NCBI GenBank assembly: GCA_024362935.1 | Contig: JANCRA010000007.1 | Coordinates: 12,836,503-12,900,502, forward strand | Length of the DNA stretch: 64,000 bases | From: Setophaga petechia | Lineage: Eukaryota; Chordata; Aves; Passeriformes; Parulidae | Reading direction: 5' to 3' | Shown: positions 51,001 to 63,708 of the stretch, piece after piece | Layout of the letters: every line of letters begins with the position of its first letter | How positions within the stretch are numbered: the stretch's first letter is position 1 | Position numbers and translations under genes: made by a program | The notes under the pieces: generated by a model | The model's input: the letters and a program-made list of their open reading frames with translations, nothing else | Databases searched by the model: none | What the model was told of the DNA's origin: nothing

Positions 51001-54000
51001 CGTGTGTTTGCATTTACTAGGTAGAAAAGTTGCATTTAAATGCCAGCAATACATCTATGTGTGACACACAGAGCACAAGCTGGTTTTCACTGCCTCTAAC
51101 TCTGTCTCTCCTATGTAGTGAGCCTGTGTTCAGTGGGGTGAATTGAATTCAGGGATGAAAAACAGCTGCTTGAAGGTGAACAAGAGCAAGAGCTGACACT
51201 GGCAGCCAGAAGACAGAGCTTTTGGAAATGTTTTAGGACTAGTGCAATCTGAAGATTGATCAAATTTAGTCACTCTTTTGTGGCTGTTATGGTATCACTC
51301 CCCAAATCTTACTTGTCCCAATTCTCAAGGAACATTTTTCTGTCTCTCTGAAATGCTGCAGTTATGCCCTCTTTGCTGGGGCTGCTTTACTGCTCGAGTG
51401 CAGTCCTGTGTACCTGACTGTGATGCCTACCTCCTAGGAAGCTGAAGGCATTCAAGTATAGTGCAGCATGCATCTCCAGCAATTCAGGAGTCAGCTTGTG
51501 TTCTGGAGCTTTCCACAGAACAGAAGTACAGGCTAAATCACATGCTGTGATCCTACAGAACAAGTAGTACAAAGTTCATGAGATATTCTAAACAGTTTTG
51601 ATTATTTGGTCTACAAAATCCTCATCTTCGAGTCGTTTTATGAACTGGGCCATGTTATCTGAGGGTACCCACCTATTAGTATCACCAAGAATTTGATGAG
51701 CACTTGTCACCACAGGGCAAAAACCTTTTCAATGCAAAGTTTCCTTTATATTTAGGAACAAGGGCAACTCAGGAACTGAAGATTCCCACAAGCCTCAAGT
51801 ACACTGTGTGCACATTTTAAGCTTATGTTCAAGTAAACATGTACTGAAATATATATGTTTACAATATATCTAAAAACTAGAAGTCCTATTTAGAACAAGA
51901 TTTCCCCTGCACTAAAGAAAAGAGAGAGAGATGAAGTGCTTTGGTCTTTTAAGCTGATTATACTGGAAAAACAAACTTTATGGGATACTTTCTTCCAATT
52001 TTCTGTCAGTCTAAAGGATGCATATCTTATTGCCTTGAATCAGCACAGTATGCAGAACACTTCAGCTCTTGTGATCTCTTTCAATGTATTAAGTAGCATG
52101 TTTAAAATGAGTTAATGTTTGTCTGTGGTTTCTCTCTACTTAAAGGAACCTCTTTTTCCACCGGTCAAGAGCATTTTTATTTCCAGTCAAGTGTGGAAAA
52201 GCAAATGCAATTCTGATGTTGTACAAGAGATAAAATGGCAAATTTCAAGTTCCCAGAAAGTTGATAGAAGTTAAACTAAAAACATCACCTATGCTATTTT
52301 TTTTGTTTGAAAGACAGAAAAGCCTAGTCAACGTGCAATATTGTTCCATCTCTTGCAGTTTCTACACTCTGTTGTGATCTCCTGCTCATTTTTAAATGGA
52401 ACTGGTAAATCATTAATTGAAAACAGTTTACTAGTGCAATTTTGTGTTTAAAAATAATTTGGAAGTTGTATACAGTCAGATTTCTGTGACTTTTTTCATT
52501 AATTGCTACAGCTTGTGCATCTGTTTCTACAATAGATTTTAATAAATAGGTCCATAAGCTGCATTTCCTGCAACTCCTTACAGTACAATCCTACATATCA
52601 CCACTTCTGACAGATCACAGACTATAAAGTTATATTTCTGTCTCATGGGGCTGAGTTATTACTAACCACTGAGCTCCACAGAGATGAGTCTGTTTATCAT
52701 AATGTGACTAAAAAGAGCAAGTAGTCAGGGTGGAGAAGAGTGCTGAGGACGGAGAGGTGTAACTGGAAAGAAAGCTTCATTTATAGATGACAGAGCACTG
52801 CTTTTCTACAGGGATGAATGACTTGGAGGAGATTTTACACATCCTGTTTTTCCTCCGCTGTTGAAGTTTTTAAACATTAACACTGATCCTAAAAGAAATA
52901 AAGAAGAAAAGAAGAAAATAATACAGAAGAGCATGAAAGTTACAGCTGAAAAGAAAAAAAACATGAAAATAGAGAATTCTGTTGATTGACTACCAGTGAA
53001 TTCAGACTCTATGATGGTAATTTCATCTCACTTAGTCTCCTGGGTTCAGAAAGAGAACCGACTTCAGGCTGCTGATCATCAAAAAGGATGTTCATGTAGA
53101 CAAGGCTGGAAGAACTGATTGTATTGCTCACACCATTTCTGCTGAGGGGAAACAGGGCACCAAAGTCATACCTGCCTTCGGTATTAGTCAGCATTTCAGA
53201 AGCTGATTCGCATTCAGATGTAATACACAAGCATTTAACTCACCAAATTTCCAGCCATCGACAAGTGTGGTGTCTACTTTGTGACATCAGATCTGCAACA
53301 CAAGTTTTCAGAGTATCCCTTTCAAAATCTGCTGCTGCACACTGAAATTCCTATTAGGAGGGGACCAAAGAACACATTGTATGTACTATGGGAGGAAATG
53401 GCATTCAGTTTGCTGCTTCTGTAGTCAGGTACCACAGCATACTGGGATTTTGGCTCTAGGTTTAGACAGTGCCACCTGGTAACTCTGGTTCAGCTTACAC
53501 CTTGGCTTGTTTGTTTTCTAGTAGCTGTTTACATGACTGAGCACTTGGTTTAGGGAAAGCAAATGTGCAGACAGTACAGATGCTGCAAAGGGAAGTTCAT
53601 TTTCACCCTGGTCAGCATGGTCACAGGCCCTTTCCTACTACTCTAAATCTCTCTGTGGTAGTGCACCATTCGTCCAGGAATGTCAAGCCAGCCACAGGAC
53701 ATCAGTATGACTTGGGTTCTTAATTGTTTTCAAACTCTTCCTTGTTTTCAGTCTGAGGGGCTGTTTGGCTCTCTCCATCTAAGGGAATGAAAATATCCTT
53801 TGCATGTGGGGCTGTTAGTCTCTGTCTGAATGGTCTGAAAAGAATTACCATATTCAAATTAATGCAAAACTCAGTGCTCTAAGGCTTTTATTTATTTATT
53901 GCAGCAAACAGGTTTGTGAATAGTCTCTATCTCTTGGACAAAATAAAAGTTCTCCATTATTTATATGCCCTTTTACTGGCAAGATTCAACTTTTTCCTTT

Positions 54001-54599
54001 TGTCCTTCCTATTTACTAGTGCAAATACTAAAACAACCTGCTTCCAGCTGTTGGAAGCCCCACACTGTCCCCTTCCCCCTGCCAGGACAGAACAGCTGTT
54101 ATTGTGCACAACACAGGCACTGCAGGATCAAGTCCAGGCAATCTTGATCACTGCTTTTCTAGGGAGAAGTTTTGAACTGTAGTTTGAAAAATTCACTGCC
54201 GAGCAGGAGCCTCATGTGCAATTCTACTTCTGTTCTTTGTTCATTGATAGTGCTGGTTAACAGAAGAGGCATTACATGTTTTCTCTTGTAGTATAATCTC
54301 CTTTTAGCTGAATTAATTGCTTGAAAGAGGGAAATGCAAATCCTAAACTGGCCCCACACACTTCAGCAGACTATTGCTAAGTTGTGGTTGAAAGCAATTT
54401 CTTCTGCCAGTTTACAAACCTGACTTTGCTGTAACAGTGCTGCCTTACATTTTCAGCATAGCTCTCCACATGCAATGTTAAATGTATGCTTGAACAGAGT
54501 CCCAAAACAGCTTCCAGTGGATACAGACAGTGAGAATATTTTCCAAAGCAACATCCTAAGCAAAAATCTGCAAAGTTACGGTTGTGTTAGCCGGGGCAG

Positions 54600-54950
54600 A
54601 CCACCCAGCTTTTATGAGATCATTTGGGGACTGCCACAGCCCACAGCAGTCACCTGAGCAGGAGCTGCAGCATGTGCTCCTGCCTGGCTGCCTGCAGGAC
54701 AGCAGCACCCAGCAAGCAGGGCCCCTCTCTGCTCCCCAGGGGACATGGGGGCACATCCAGGAACAGGTCAGGACCTGCAGTCTAGGCAGACAGATACCTG
54801 CAAGTTACCCCAGCGACAGACGTGTACCTAACAGCAGCGCCCCTAATCTTGTGTTCTCCACACTGCCCTTCTGCACCAGGCCAGCCCTGGGGAGCCCTTC
54901 TGCCTGCAGAGCAGTGCTGCCCACTGCCAGTGCAGCCTGCAGAAATCACA
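54600..54950. other. GC-rich, CpG-poor patch
   Basis: Locally high GC, but only about five CpGs in 350 bp, so it is not a CpG island. The sequence is rich in cagcag, ctgcc and gcctgc words. Open frames of 126 codons on the plus strand (54584-54964) and 66 on the minus strand (54556-54756) are long because stops are rare. Their proline/serine/alanine-rich composition follows the base composition, and no domain was seen. Confidence 0.55.
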
Positions 54951-57900
54951 CTTGTAAAATCTGAATTAATAACTTTAAATAGCTCTCCTCCCTGGTTACA
55001 AAAGTGCTGTTAAATGCAGATCCATCTACACCCCGAGATGGCTGCAAATAGCTGCAACTTTTCTACTAACAGGTATGAATACTGACATTGGAAGTGCTCC
55101 AGTTGTTTGCAGGCACTGTGAAACAAAGCAGCTCAGTTTAAAAGCAGAGTTCAAAGGCAGAAAAGATTTTTGCAGCTGTTGTTCTGCCCTGGAATTTGTT
55201 GTGCATATCTCCTTTTTGGGAACATTTCTTTGTTTCATGGTGCCTTCAAAAATATACTGTCATCACAACCTTCTTGCCAAGTACCAGTCCAAGCTGGTTA
55301 TTCACTGCTGCCCTTTTCCCAAGTCAAACCATGCATTTCTAAAACATTTCTCACACTGACGGGGAGCAACATGCTCAGTCTCAGGCCAAGCTGTGAGGTA
55401 AATCAGCTGACCTTCATTTCCTCTAAGTGAAGCAGGGAAACAGCAGTCTCATAAGAGAATTGAAAGATAGTCCCTGTGTGGTTACAGTTTTTTGATATCA
55501 AGAGCTTTTTTTAACACCTCCGGTTTGACAAATTTACTCATAACAGGTCATTTAACTGGCACAAACTGCAATATGTCATAGAGAGAAATTATTTGGGAGG
55601 TAATTCCAATTTAGAGACTAAATTTTTTAAAATAAAAGTTCAGGTAAGTTCTTTTGTATTTCCCTACCTACCCCTACTTACAAGAAATAGCTGCATGTTT
55701 AAAGCTTTAATATAAAATAGCACTGTGATGAATAATTTGATAAAGCCTGAGGAAAACAACAAAAGGACAGGGTAGGCATAGTAAAAAATGAGCTCCATTC
55801 CACTTCACATGCATCTACCCTGATATTTTCAACCAGTTACTAGATCATGAACCTAAACTGAATAACACTGTATGATCAGTGATGGCAAATAAATAAATTC
55901 TGGAGGCTGTTCTTAAAGTTTTTCTCAAGTATTAATATGCTTAAGTTTACTAATGTCACATGATACAACGCAATGAATTTTTTGCCATTTCACAAATCAA
56001 AAAAAAAGCAGAGCATTGAAACAACATCTCAACTACCATTTTAACTTTAAAACAACGTGGTCCCACCCCCCTTCTAGAGAAGATGACTAGTTTGATATGT
56101 AATACTTTAAGAATATTTTTAAAAAATTAGTGAAAGAGCAGGAAACAATGTTGACTGTTGGAGAAGCTGCTGAGATAGCACAGATATGAATTTCTGACTG
56201 TTGACATCTGTGTCTGCAGGTTTATTTGGTATTAACACTAAACTTCCTTGCTACACTGCAAATTACAGTGAATGTGTAATTGCCTGCTGTTTTCTTATAT
56301 CCCTCTCCCTCATAGTTTCTCCTGCTATGTTTCTATTTTAGTTCACTGTCTCTGTTCACAACAGATGATTCTTAATACAGTGTATTTTTATAGTCTTTAA
56401 ATTGTCTGTCCACACAATCTGAAGAGTTCTCTTTACCCATTCTTGAGCAGACTTGTGTCTGTTCCACTGTTTTATACATGGTGGGGAGTAAAGGACAGGC
56501 AAGGTAAGGGATTTTTAAATACTCCTTTGGATGATGTTAAAAGCATGACTTTAGTATATGCTGTTTAAACTCAAGTCCGAAGAGATGATTTAGGAATGAG
56601 ATATCCACAGATAATTTAGAGAAATTCCTTTTATACTGCTTATTCTGATAACAAGAAGAATGAGGAGGCTTTTCCTGTTTATATCCCAATTTCATGTGCA
56701 GAACCACATCCTTAAAAAGAAGTGGGTGGTGGGCAGTCTCTAAAGTGATTTCTTGCACATATTTCCCTGATTGCATCCTGGCAGCACAGAACCTGCTGCC
56801 CACAGCCCTGTCCAACAGCTGTAGCATCTTGTTGTACAACCTAAGCACCCCCCAAACCATCAGAAGGGATTAACAGTGACATGCTTGACATCTATTTCTT
56901 CCTTTTATTTTCAAGGAGTAATTGGAATGCCTTAGAACACAATTTCTCCTACAAGCTGGCTTGGCTACTCCAACATTTAGGTAGAGTTCACCTGAGGCAC
57001 TATCCTCCTGTCTCAGTCTCTCTGTCCATTTCCATTAGCTCTCAATATTTAGTATAGAGCTTTACAGATGAGTCCTCTAGCAACATTATATCGAAGTGAA
57101 CTGTAACATTCATCATTATAAGGGAAATCACCTATATTTGCTGAGTGAATTGTATGCCTCATGCTAAATATACATAACACCTCTATTTGCTGAGTGAATT
57201 GTATGCCTCATGCTAAATATACATAACACATACTCTTGTTTCTCTTTACCCATGGAAATTAAATGCCTAATAATTATTCTTCTCCTTCTGTGTCCTTTTC
57301 CTATTGCTGCTGTCATTAACTCCACATTTAGAGTAATTATGTATTATGATGAAATTGTTTCAGTCTCTCAAAAGTGATTCAAACCTCATTGTCTTTTCCA
57401 ATACCTCACATATTGGAAGCTATTTGGTAGCTTTTCTTCCTGATGACCTACTGAATGTACCCAGAACTTTCACACAGATTTATTACTGTGAAGAGGTGGC
57501 TAAAGGCAAAGCACAGGCTGGAAGTGGTCTCCACCCCAAAGGTGCATTTCCATACCAGCAGATGTACTGTATAATTTTAGAGTGCTCTGTAATGGGAGCA
57601 AGTGGGAAATAGCCCAGGACATATTTTTAATGGCCGACAAAATTAGTTTAACTTTTCACTAAAACACAGCAACTTCTTCAGTGAGGTATGTTTTAACAGT
57701 CTCATTAGAGGACAATTTAAAATAGAAAACTAAGATTGCCTGAAATCAAGTCTTCCAAGACCTGCACTGCAGCTGTCTTCATAAGAAAAATACTGCATGG
57801 TTAATAACCTCTGTTCATCGCCCCAAGTACAGAGAGTTTTAAGTGAGCTCAGTGCTTGTGTTCAGATAGTGGGTAATATGATATTTACAAAACCAGTGGA

Positions 57901-58680
57901 TCTGTTTTCAATAAAGTGGAATATTCTTGGTTACATCATGCTATCCTGAGCCATGTACTTTAACTCAACAGCAAGGGCAAGAGAAACCAATGCTGTTTGT
58001 GAGGAGTCTGCTGTGAGCAAACCGTCTAAAGGGCTCTATCTCTTCCGTTGGTTGTTGTTGATGTATTTGTCACCAGTGGAAATGTCTACTGTCCCTCGGC
58101 ATACTTCAGGGTTTACTAGGATGTCCAAGGAAGAGCAGGCTTCCCCTCCTTTGTATTGCTGCCTCTCACTGGTAGCTTTTGGAGAGCTCAAGCCATCCCC
58201 TAGGGCTGGCAAGAACCTTTTAATTCTAAGTGTTGCACAGGAGACAAAAGTATCTGATATGAAAATAACTGCATCTATGTGTAAAGTGTGAAGAGAAATC
58301 CATTTCTTGTAGGTTTAATTTTGTCCAAGAGTGAACAGTGCTGAGCAGAGTAGATTGTACAATTGCTAAAGATGGCACTGCCTCAGGAGAAAGGCCATTT
58401 GTTGCTAGTCAGCCGTCCTAAAAACTAAACCTGAACGTACCCCACAACCCCAGCTGAAGACATGGTCAACACAAGCCAGCCCTTTCTCCAGTTCTGCCAG
58501 ACCTGAAGACAAACAGCAGCTCCTGTAGAGTTCAAAGTTTGACAGAAGCCCATTTTCTGTCCCCTCGAAGGGCTTTTCCTGGGGCCCTGTGCCTGTCTCC
58601 TGCTGCATGAATGCTGTCTTTGTACCCACCAAGTTGACAAATGCCAGCACTGCAGAATAAGGATGACATTTCTGCTGTGG
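54951..58680. other. noncoding stretch, no gene supported
   Basis: Open frames reach 112 codons (57953-58291, plus) and 107 codons (56537-56860, minus) without any recognisable family. The only clear structure is the 49-bp tandem duplication at 57.13-57.23 kb. The 1.4 kb before the CpG island show no exon or repeat I can name. Confidence 0.65.
57132..57229. repeat. 49-bp tandem duplication, two copies, one mismatch
   Basis: Copy one (57132-57180) and copy two (57181-57229) abut and differ at only one base (ctatattt versus ctctattt). The unit contains tgctgagtgaatt, close to a MAF/AP-1 half site, so the duplication also doubles that word. High identity in otherwise diverged noncoding DNA indicates a recent event in this lineage, a copy-number polymorphism, or an assembly artefact. 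Confidence 0.97.
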
Positions 58681-58689
58681 CATTAGGGC

Positions 58690-58980
58690 TGAGAAAGGGG
58701 ATTATTCCGGGCAGCTCGGGCCAGGACGCAGCGCACGAGGGAGGCTGCGCGACGCCGTTGTTTGTGCCGCGACAAGGAGGCCCTTGAAGGCCACGGCCGA
58801 GGCCGAACACAGGAGCTGTGTGTGGGGAGACGTGCGCGCACAGCCGGGCCACTGTCCCCAGCCGAGTCTCCGGCCTGGTGGCACACCTGTGGCAGCTTCC
58901 TCCTCCCGAGCCCTCCTCATTATGCCCCAGTGAGCGCACAAAGAGCCAGCTGCGCCGGGGCCGCCGGAAACCAGGAGCAG
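58690..58980. promoter_or_regulatory. short CpG island
   Basis: I count 26 CpG dinucleotides and about 68% GC in 58681-58980, giving an observed/expected CpG ratio near 0.75. The next 300 bases have about three. By composition this meets classical CpG-island thresholds, though it is only about 300 bp long. It contains an ETS-type CCGGAA (58964-58969), an E-box CAGCTG (58947-58952), a tgcgcgc-type GC word near 58833, and just outside it a SOX-type CTTTTGTTG (58987-58995). No TATA box or clear coding first exon is present; a weak donor-like gtgagc lies near 58930 on the plus strand. It could be an unannotated noncoding-RNA or alternative promoter, or an orphan, enhancer-type island. Transcription direction cannot be assigned. 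Confidence 0.75.
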
Positions 58981-58999
58981 CCACCTCTTTTGTTGCCTT

Positions 59000-61900
59000 T
59001 CCAAAATCGAGGGTTTGTTTTGAGCCTGAGGAGGATAATGAGCCTCTCACCAGGCACACACTGGACTGCACATACTCCCAAAATGCAGAGCGGATAAAAT
59101 TAACTGGTCCTTGGAAAGACTGAAAGAAATAAATCAAGGGGCTAGAAGACTTTTGCTGTTGTGCCAATCTCCTCACAAGAGTCTGAATCCACAGCTTAGG
59201 AGAAGAGCACCCCCTTAAACAATACTTCTTGATTCAGAAAAATGACACTCAGAGACCCTATTATACATCAGGTGTTCCTCTTGTTTTTGTTCGCGTTCTA
59301 GTTTATCACTCTTTGTTGATTTTTTTTTTCTTAAATCAGTAATACTGCTGAAGCTGTCCAGTGTGAGATTATCCCACATAACAGAGAGGAGTACCTTAAT
59401 ATGAAAAACAAAATCAAGGACTCCTGATAAGGTTTTCTCACTGGTTTAAATTTTTTTTCCCCTTCAAGATCAAGGCAAATTCATTGCTACTACATCCCTG
59501 GAAGCAGAGCAGACATGAATCTATCCTTAGACTAGCATCTGTCAGTTGAAAGAGCATCAGGACAAAACAGGAAAGAGAAGCCAGTAGCAAAAGTCATAAA
59601 GAACTGCACATCTCCCTTCCCCAAATCTTCATCCAACCTCTCCAATCATCTTCTGCAGCAAACAGCATGACAAGTATTTAACACCAGATGCTTCTTGCAC
59701 AATCTTGCACAATACCTTTTTAAAAATGAATAGTTTCTTAGCAAACAAAAGTGAGACAGCACTGTAAAGATATTTTCCTGTGGGCTATTCACTGCGTCAA
59801 GAAGACTGCCTTAGATTTAAGAAACACTGAAGATGGCCTTGGTCACAAATGTGTTCCCATGAGAAGAACTGAATACAGCACAAAACCTTGCCATGCCTTC
59901 TGTGCCCTACAGCCCTTTGGTGGATCCTCTCGTCCCATGAGATTCCAATTAGAACTTGTGTTCTTCCTTTCTATTGTTTAATAATGAGCTTTTCACTTCA
60001 CTGGCCTGTGGATATTGAAACTATCTGGTATAAAAGTACAAAAGTGGGATCAAATATTTTGAACAGGGTGATGAATTTCTAAAATAGAGCTAGAACCTCA
60101 GGAAAAAACTGTTCCTAGTCATGTAGAGTAGCTGAACAGCTGTCCTTTGTGCTTTGTGGTGCACTGTGTTATTCATTAGTAAAAGAGATACCTAACTTGG
60201 TAGTGGGGTCTGGTGCTGGCTTGTTTTTTCCTGAAAAAAAATCTTCCTTTGGGTAGAAAGATTTACTGTGTAAGGCATGTTCATAAGCCAATCTATGTTG
60301 AAGAATATTGAACTACCAGTTGGCCTCAGGCCACTCTCCTATTTTGGTTCAGCTGCTAGCAACAGGTCTGGGGTACTGCCAGCATCATATGCTCCAAGTT
60401 GTCCTCTGTGAGATTATGGTGAATTTTGTCTATGGTGACAGCTACTGCTGTGTACACAGGCAAGAAAATGTTGCCTTTCAGGAAGTGAGACTTTAGGTAT
60501 CCATGATAAGGAAATGCTGTGAATGTCTTTGACAATAAATTCTAAAATGTAGGAAATGCATTGGTGCCACTGGACAAACATATTGTGAAGATTGCAAATG
60601 GTTGATTAATTTTGCTTTTTGAAGACAGACCAGGCAAAGTAGTAATAAAAAAATTTGGAATAGCTATGTCATCTACTTGCATGAAAGGAAATAGTGCTTA
60701 CAGCTCACTTGTTTAGATAGTTCCCATTTTGTCTCAGTTTTCCTACTATATTCTGGTCAAAACAATTTTCATTCAAAATGTTTAACAACAATGACTATCT
60801 TATACAGAGTGGGCCTAAAACACCACTGTTCAAAAGACAGACTTACAGTACAGGCAGGCAGCCTGATGAGTCAGATGCGAGTTTCCTATTTCAACACAGA
60901 AAAGATTTTATTTCTCTCAAAAACTCACACAACATCCATGGCCTGAGTTAACCTATGACCTTTTTGTTTCCCAGGAAGTTTCAGATAAACATCCTTCTGG
61001 TTTATTTTTTGTCTGAATAGAACAACAAAATCATTAGTTATGAAAAGACAAAGTGTCAGTTAAATAAAAGAAGGCAAAATCTGAACAGTTGAAAAGGCTA
61101 TAAATTTTATTCCTTATTGTTGTGTAACAGTCACCTCCTAGATGCCACTTTCCCTATTCATTCTAGCAAGAACTCTGATGTGAGAAGTGCTTTTCACCCA
61201 ACACTACCAATGTTGTCCTCTTACCCTTCACATGCCTGTTAGTATTCTCACTCTGTACTTACTGGTTGCACTCCATCCTTTGTCACCCTCAAGGTACTAC
61301 ATCTTTCTGCATGTGATTAAGAAAGGCATTACAGAGGGAACCAGTTTGCTTCAGCTTGTTTTCATAAGAATTTCAGTAAAATCCTCCAAGTTGTAACACT
61401 ACAAACATGAACTATGAGTCTTACAGAATGGTTGATGAAGTCTGACAGTTACTAATGCTGTTCTTGGGGAATGACAAGTGATTTTTTAGATGATTCAAGT
61501 TAGTTTTGCACAGAGTGGAAAAAAAACAGTCAAGAGGCCAGTGGAAAACACAAATACAACTGCAGGAACAGGAGGCACTGAGAAGGGAAGGATGGAAGAG
61601 ATTAGAGGTAAAGATTTCTACTGTATTGTCACTAAATGCACAGCAAAGGATGGTTGCCTTTGGGTCATCCAAAAGTATGGGTGAATATGCCTATGAGCTT
61701 ACACTGCAATCCCATGGCTATATTTAAAACAGAGACCTTCCGATGCACTTCAGTTAAGATGTTAAAAGCTTGCTCTTTCACCATGGGGAGAACAAGCCTA
61801 CTGTAGAAGAAAGCTATGTGGGAGTTCCTCCCAGGCACCTGTACATGCACAGCTGGCCAGAGCAAGCAAGGAGCACTCAAGCAGTGTCACGCACATGAAC

Positions 61901-62884
61901 CAAGTCAGGTAGCTGGGATTTGGTGGCTCTAGAGGTAGATGAACAAACATATGGCTGCTCTGGGCAGAAAGAGTGGGTTTTTAAGACTTTCTTTTATTCA
62001 ATATACTCATGTATGGCCTGGCACAATATTTCTAGAGGAAAGAATACTAGGACAAGAAAAAAGTCCCCTTCATGTTTATGCAGTTTACATATCAGCATCT
62101 GAAGTCATGTTTCATTTTTGGGCTATGCATAGCATGTCTTTTTCCAGGCTCAGAAAGAATGCTGTAATTTGAAGCAGGCTGACTCAATTGGTGTTTTTTG
62201 TGTCATCTCGTAGGCAGCATGGCAGGGGGGAAGGAAGGTGGAGGGAAGGAGGCTGAGGTGGAGAAAAGGAGGGTGGTTGCTCATCTGGTCTTTATTTCCT
62301 TTCCCTGTTTCTTAATAGTTCAAGCAAAGGGCTCATTCCAGCCAGAGGCAATGACACTCTTGCTGTGGTATTTCATCTTGGAGGAGGACAGGCCACAGCT
62401 TGTCCTGTGTGCTGGTGTCCTGGGAGCCTGCACCACTGTGCTGCTGTGGGGTGGGAGAGGTTGCAGGGGCCGGTGGTCCTTATGTGCATTTGTAATGGGG
62501 GAGAAGCTTTCTAAAAGGGTCCAAGCTTCATCTTTTACATAAAGAATTTCCTAGGAAATCCTTACAACTCTGTAGGTACTTGTCTTACCTTATGTTGCTT
62601 GGTTTTTTTAAATAAAGTATCAAACGAGATACCATAAGCAGATAATGGGAAATTACACTTCTGACTGCTTTAACCAGTCAGGTTGTAGAGAAAAGAAATG
62701 GAACAAAAACATCCAAAAGCAGAGACTTTATAAAAAATGGCTCATTTATGGCTCATAAGGGGTGAGGCCAGTGATACCAGTGACAGGCCTCTAGTAGTCC
62801 TTGTTCAAAACTCCTGCCTGAGAATTGTATAACAAGAGTCATGCATACTGCTCACTTTTGTAGTAACAAACACTGATTAAATTC
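59000..62884. other. noncoding stretch, no gene supported
   Basis: Background composition returns directly after the CpG island. The longest open frame is 114 codons (62198-62542, plus); it starts over a G-rich purine tract and resembles nothing known. Minor structures are a 10-bp direct repeat cttgcacaat in two copies (59694-59713) and a ttcgcgttc word near 59291. No RNA gene or transposon was recognised. Confidence 0.65.
62221..62276 (+). repeat. G-rich purine tract
   Basis: Nearly uninterrupted purine sequence of GG/GGG runs separated by one or two A, starting with a G6 run (62225-62230). Four runs of GGG with short loops are not present, but many GG steps could support a two-tetrad quadruplex. 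It may be simple sequence decay. Confidence 0.75.
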
Positions 62885-63055
62885 TCAGAATGTGAGGTAC
62901 ATTAGCATTGCCCATACTCCACATGAAAATTCAAACATGGAGAGATCAAGTAACTTGGGCACAAACCAACAGAAAGATCCTGTAGAAAAGCCAGGAATGC
63001 AACCCTGGGCTTGTAGAGGCCCAGTCCCGTGCCTTAACCACAATATCACATAACT
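62885..63055 (-). mobile_element. MIR-type SINE relic
   Basis: Read as the reverse complement, the order of MIR landmarks is kept over about 170 bp: tgtgaggta near 62891, catggagagatcaagtaact (62936-62955), gggcacaa where MIR has ccaaggtcacac, agccaggaatgcaaccctgg (62989-63008) where MIR has gagccgggattcgaaccc, and cgtgccttaaccacaatatc (63028-63047), matching the A-box end cgtgctcttaaccactatac. Both the tRNA-derived head and the core are represented, so it is nearly full length. It is an ancient, inactive, tRNA-derived SINE shared across amniotes. Confidence 0.85.
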
Positions 63056-63392
63056 CTCATGATCCTGCACTCTTCTTCTGGAATTTTCTTACTCTAGTTG
63101 TACCTATTCTCATGCAGTGTGTGGGATATGCCATGAACCAGGTCTTGAAGCCTTAAGGATTTAGTGGGTAGTTGAAAGAGATCCTGTCCCTTTCAGAACA
63201 GAAGGAAGGAAGAAGGCTGAGTTCTCCTAGAAACATCCTTTCCCCTGAAATTTGCCCTTATCATCTTGACAATATTTCCTTTACTTTCCAAGAGTTGTTT
63301 TGAAGAGATAAAACCTTTACATGAGCAAAAGCATTTATAACTCAGGCTAAAAGAAATTCAGCATTATAATAATTCATACACATACGAATGGG

Positions 63393-63404
63393 AAAAAAAA
63401 AAAA
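63393..63404. repeat. A12 homopolymer
   Basis: Twelve consecutive A after gaatggg. Confidence 0.95.
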
Positions 63405-63708
63405 GTGTGCCAGTCCAGAGGGTGCAACAAACAACATAAAAAAATCAGAGCAAAATAAGCCATTTCCTTGGTTGTAAGTTGCTGAGACTGCATTTCATAT
63501 TGCATTTAATTAAAGTGTTCTCTGCTTTGCCACCTCCTTCTCCTCCTCACCTCCCAGTGCAGTGCTTTCCCCTGGACACCTTTTGCCCAGCCTGCAGAGT
63601 ACAAGGCAGTCATCCTTTGGTCACTGTCAGCTGAGGACAATGACTCTGCAGGAAACTGCATACAAACTGGATATAGTTCTTAATTTTTTTTATTGATTGA
63701 GTAATAAA

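Larger units (their letters stand above)
36511..54599. other. noncoding stretch, no gene supported
   Basis: No gene was recognised. The longest open frame is 140 codons (41821-42243, minus). It has a leucine/phenylalanine-rich middle that could pass for a membrane segment, but no family resemblance, and its length is near the chance maximum for AT-rich DNA of this size. Named contents are A-tracts at 40.93 and 42.60 kb, a 12-bp dyad at 43.40 kb, a purine/G-rich tract at 47.98-48.05 kb, a CCTAGGG/CCCTAGG inverted pair near 48.49-48.51 kb, and a G-rich purine stretch near 50.41 kb. Confidence 0.65.

Noticed and set aside
55635..55650. Good donor-like cag/gtaagt
   Set aside because: The preceding sequence is AT-rich with stops and is not exon-like.
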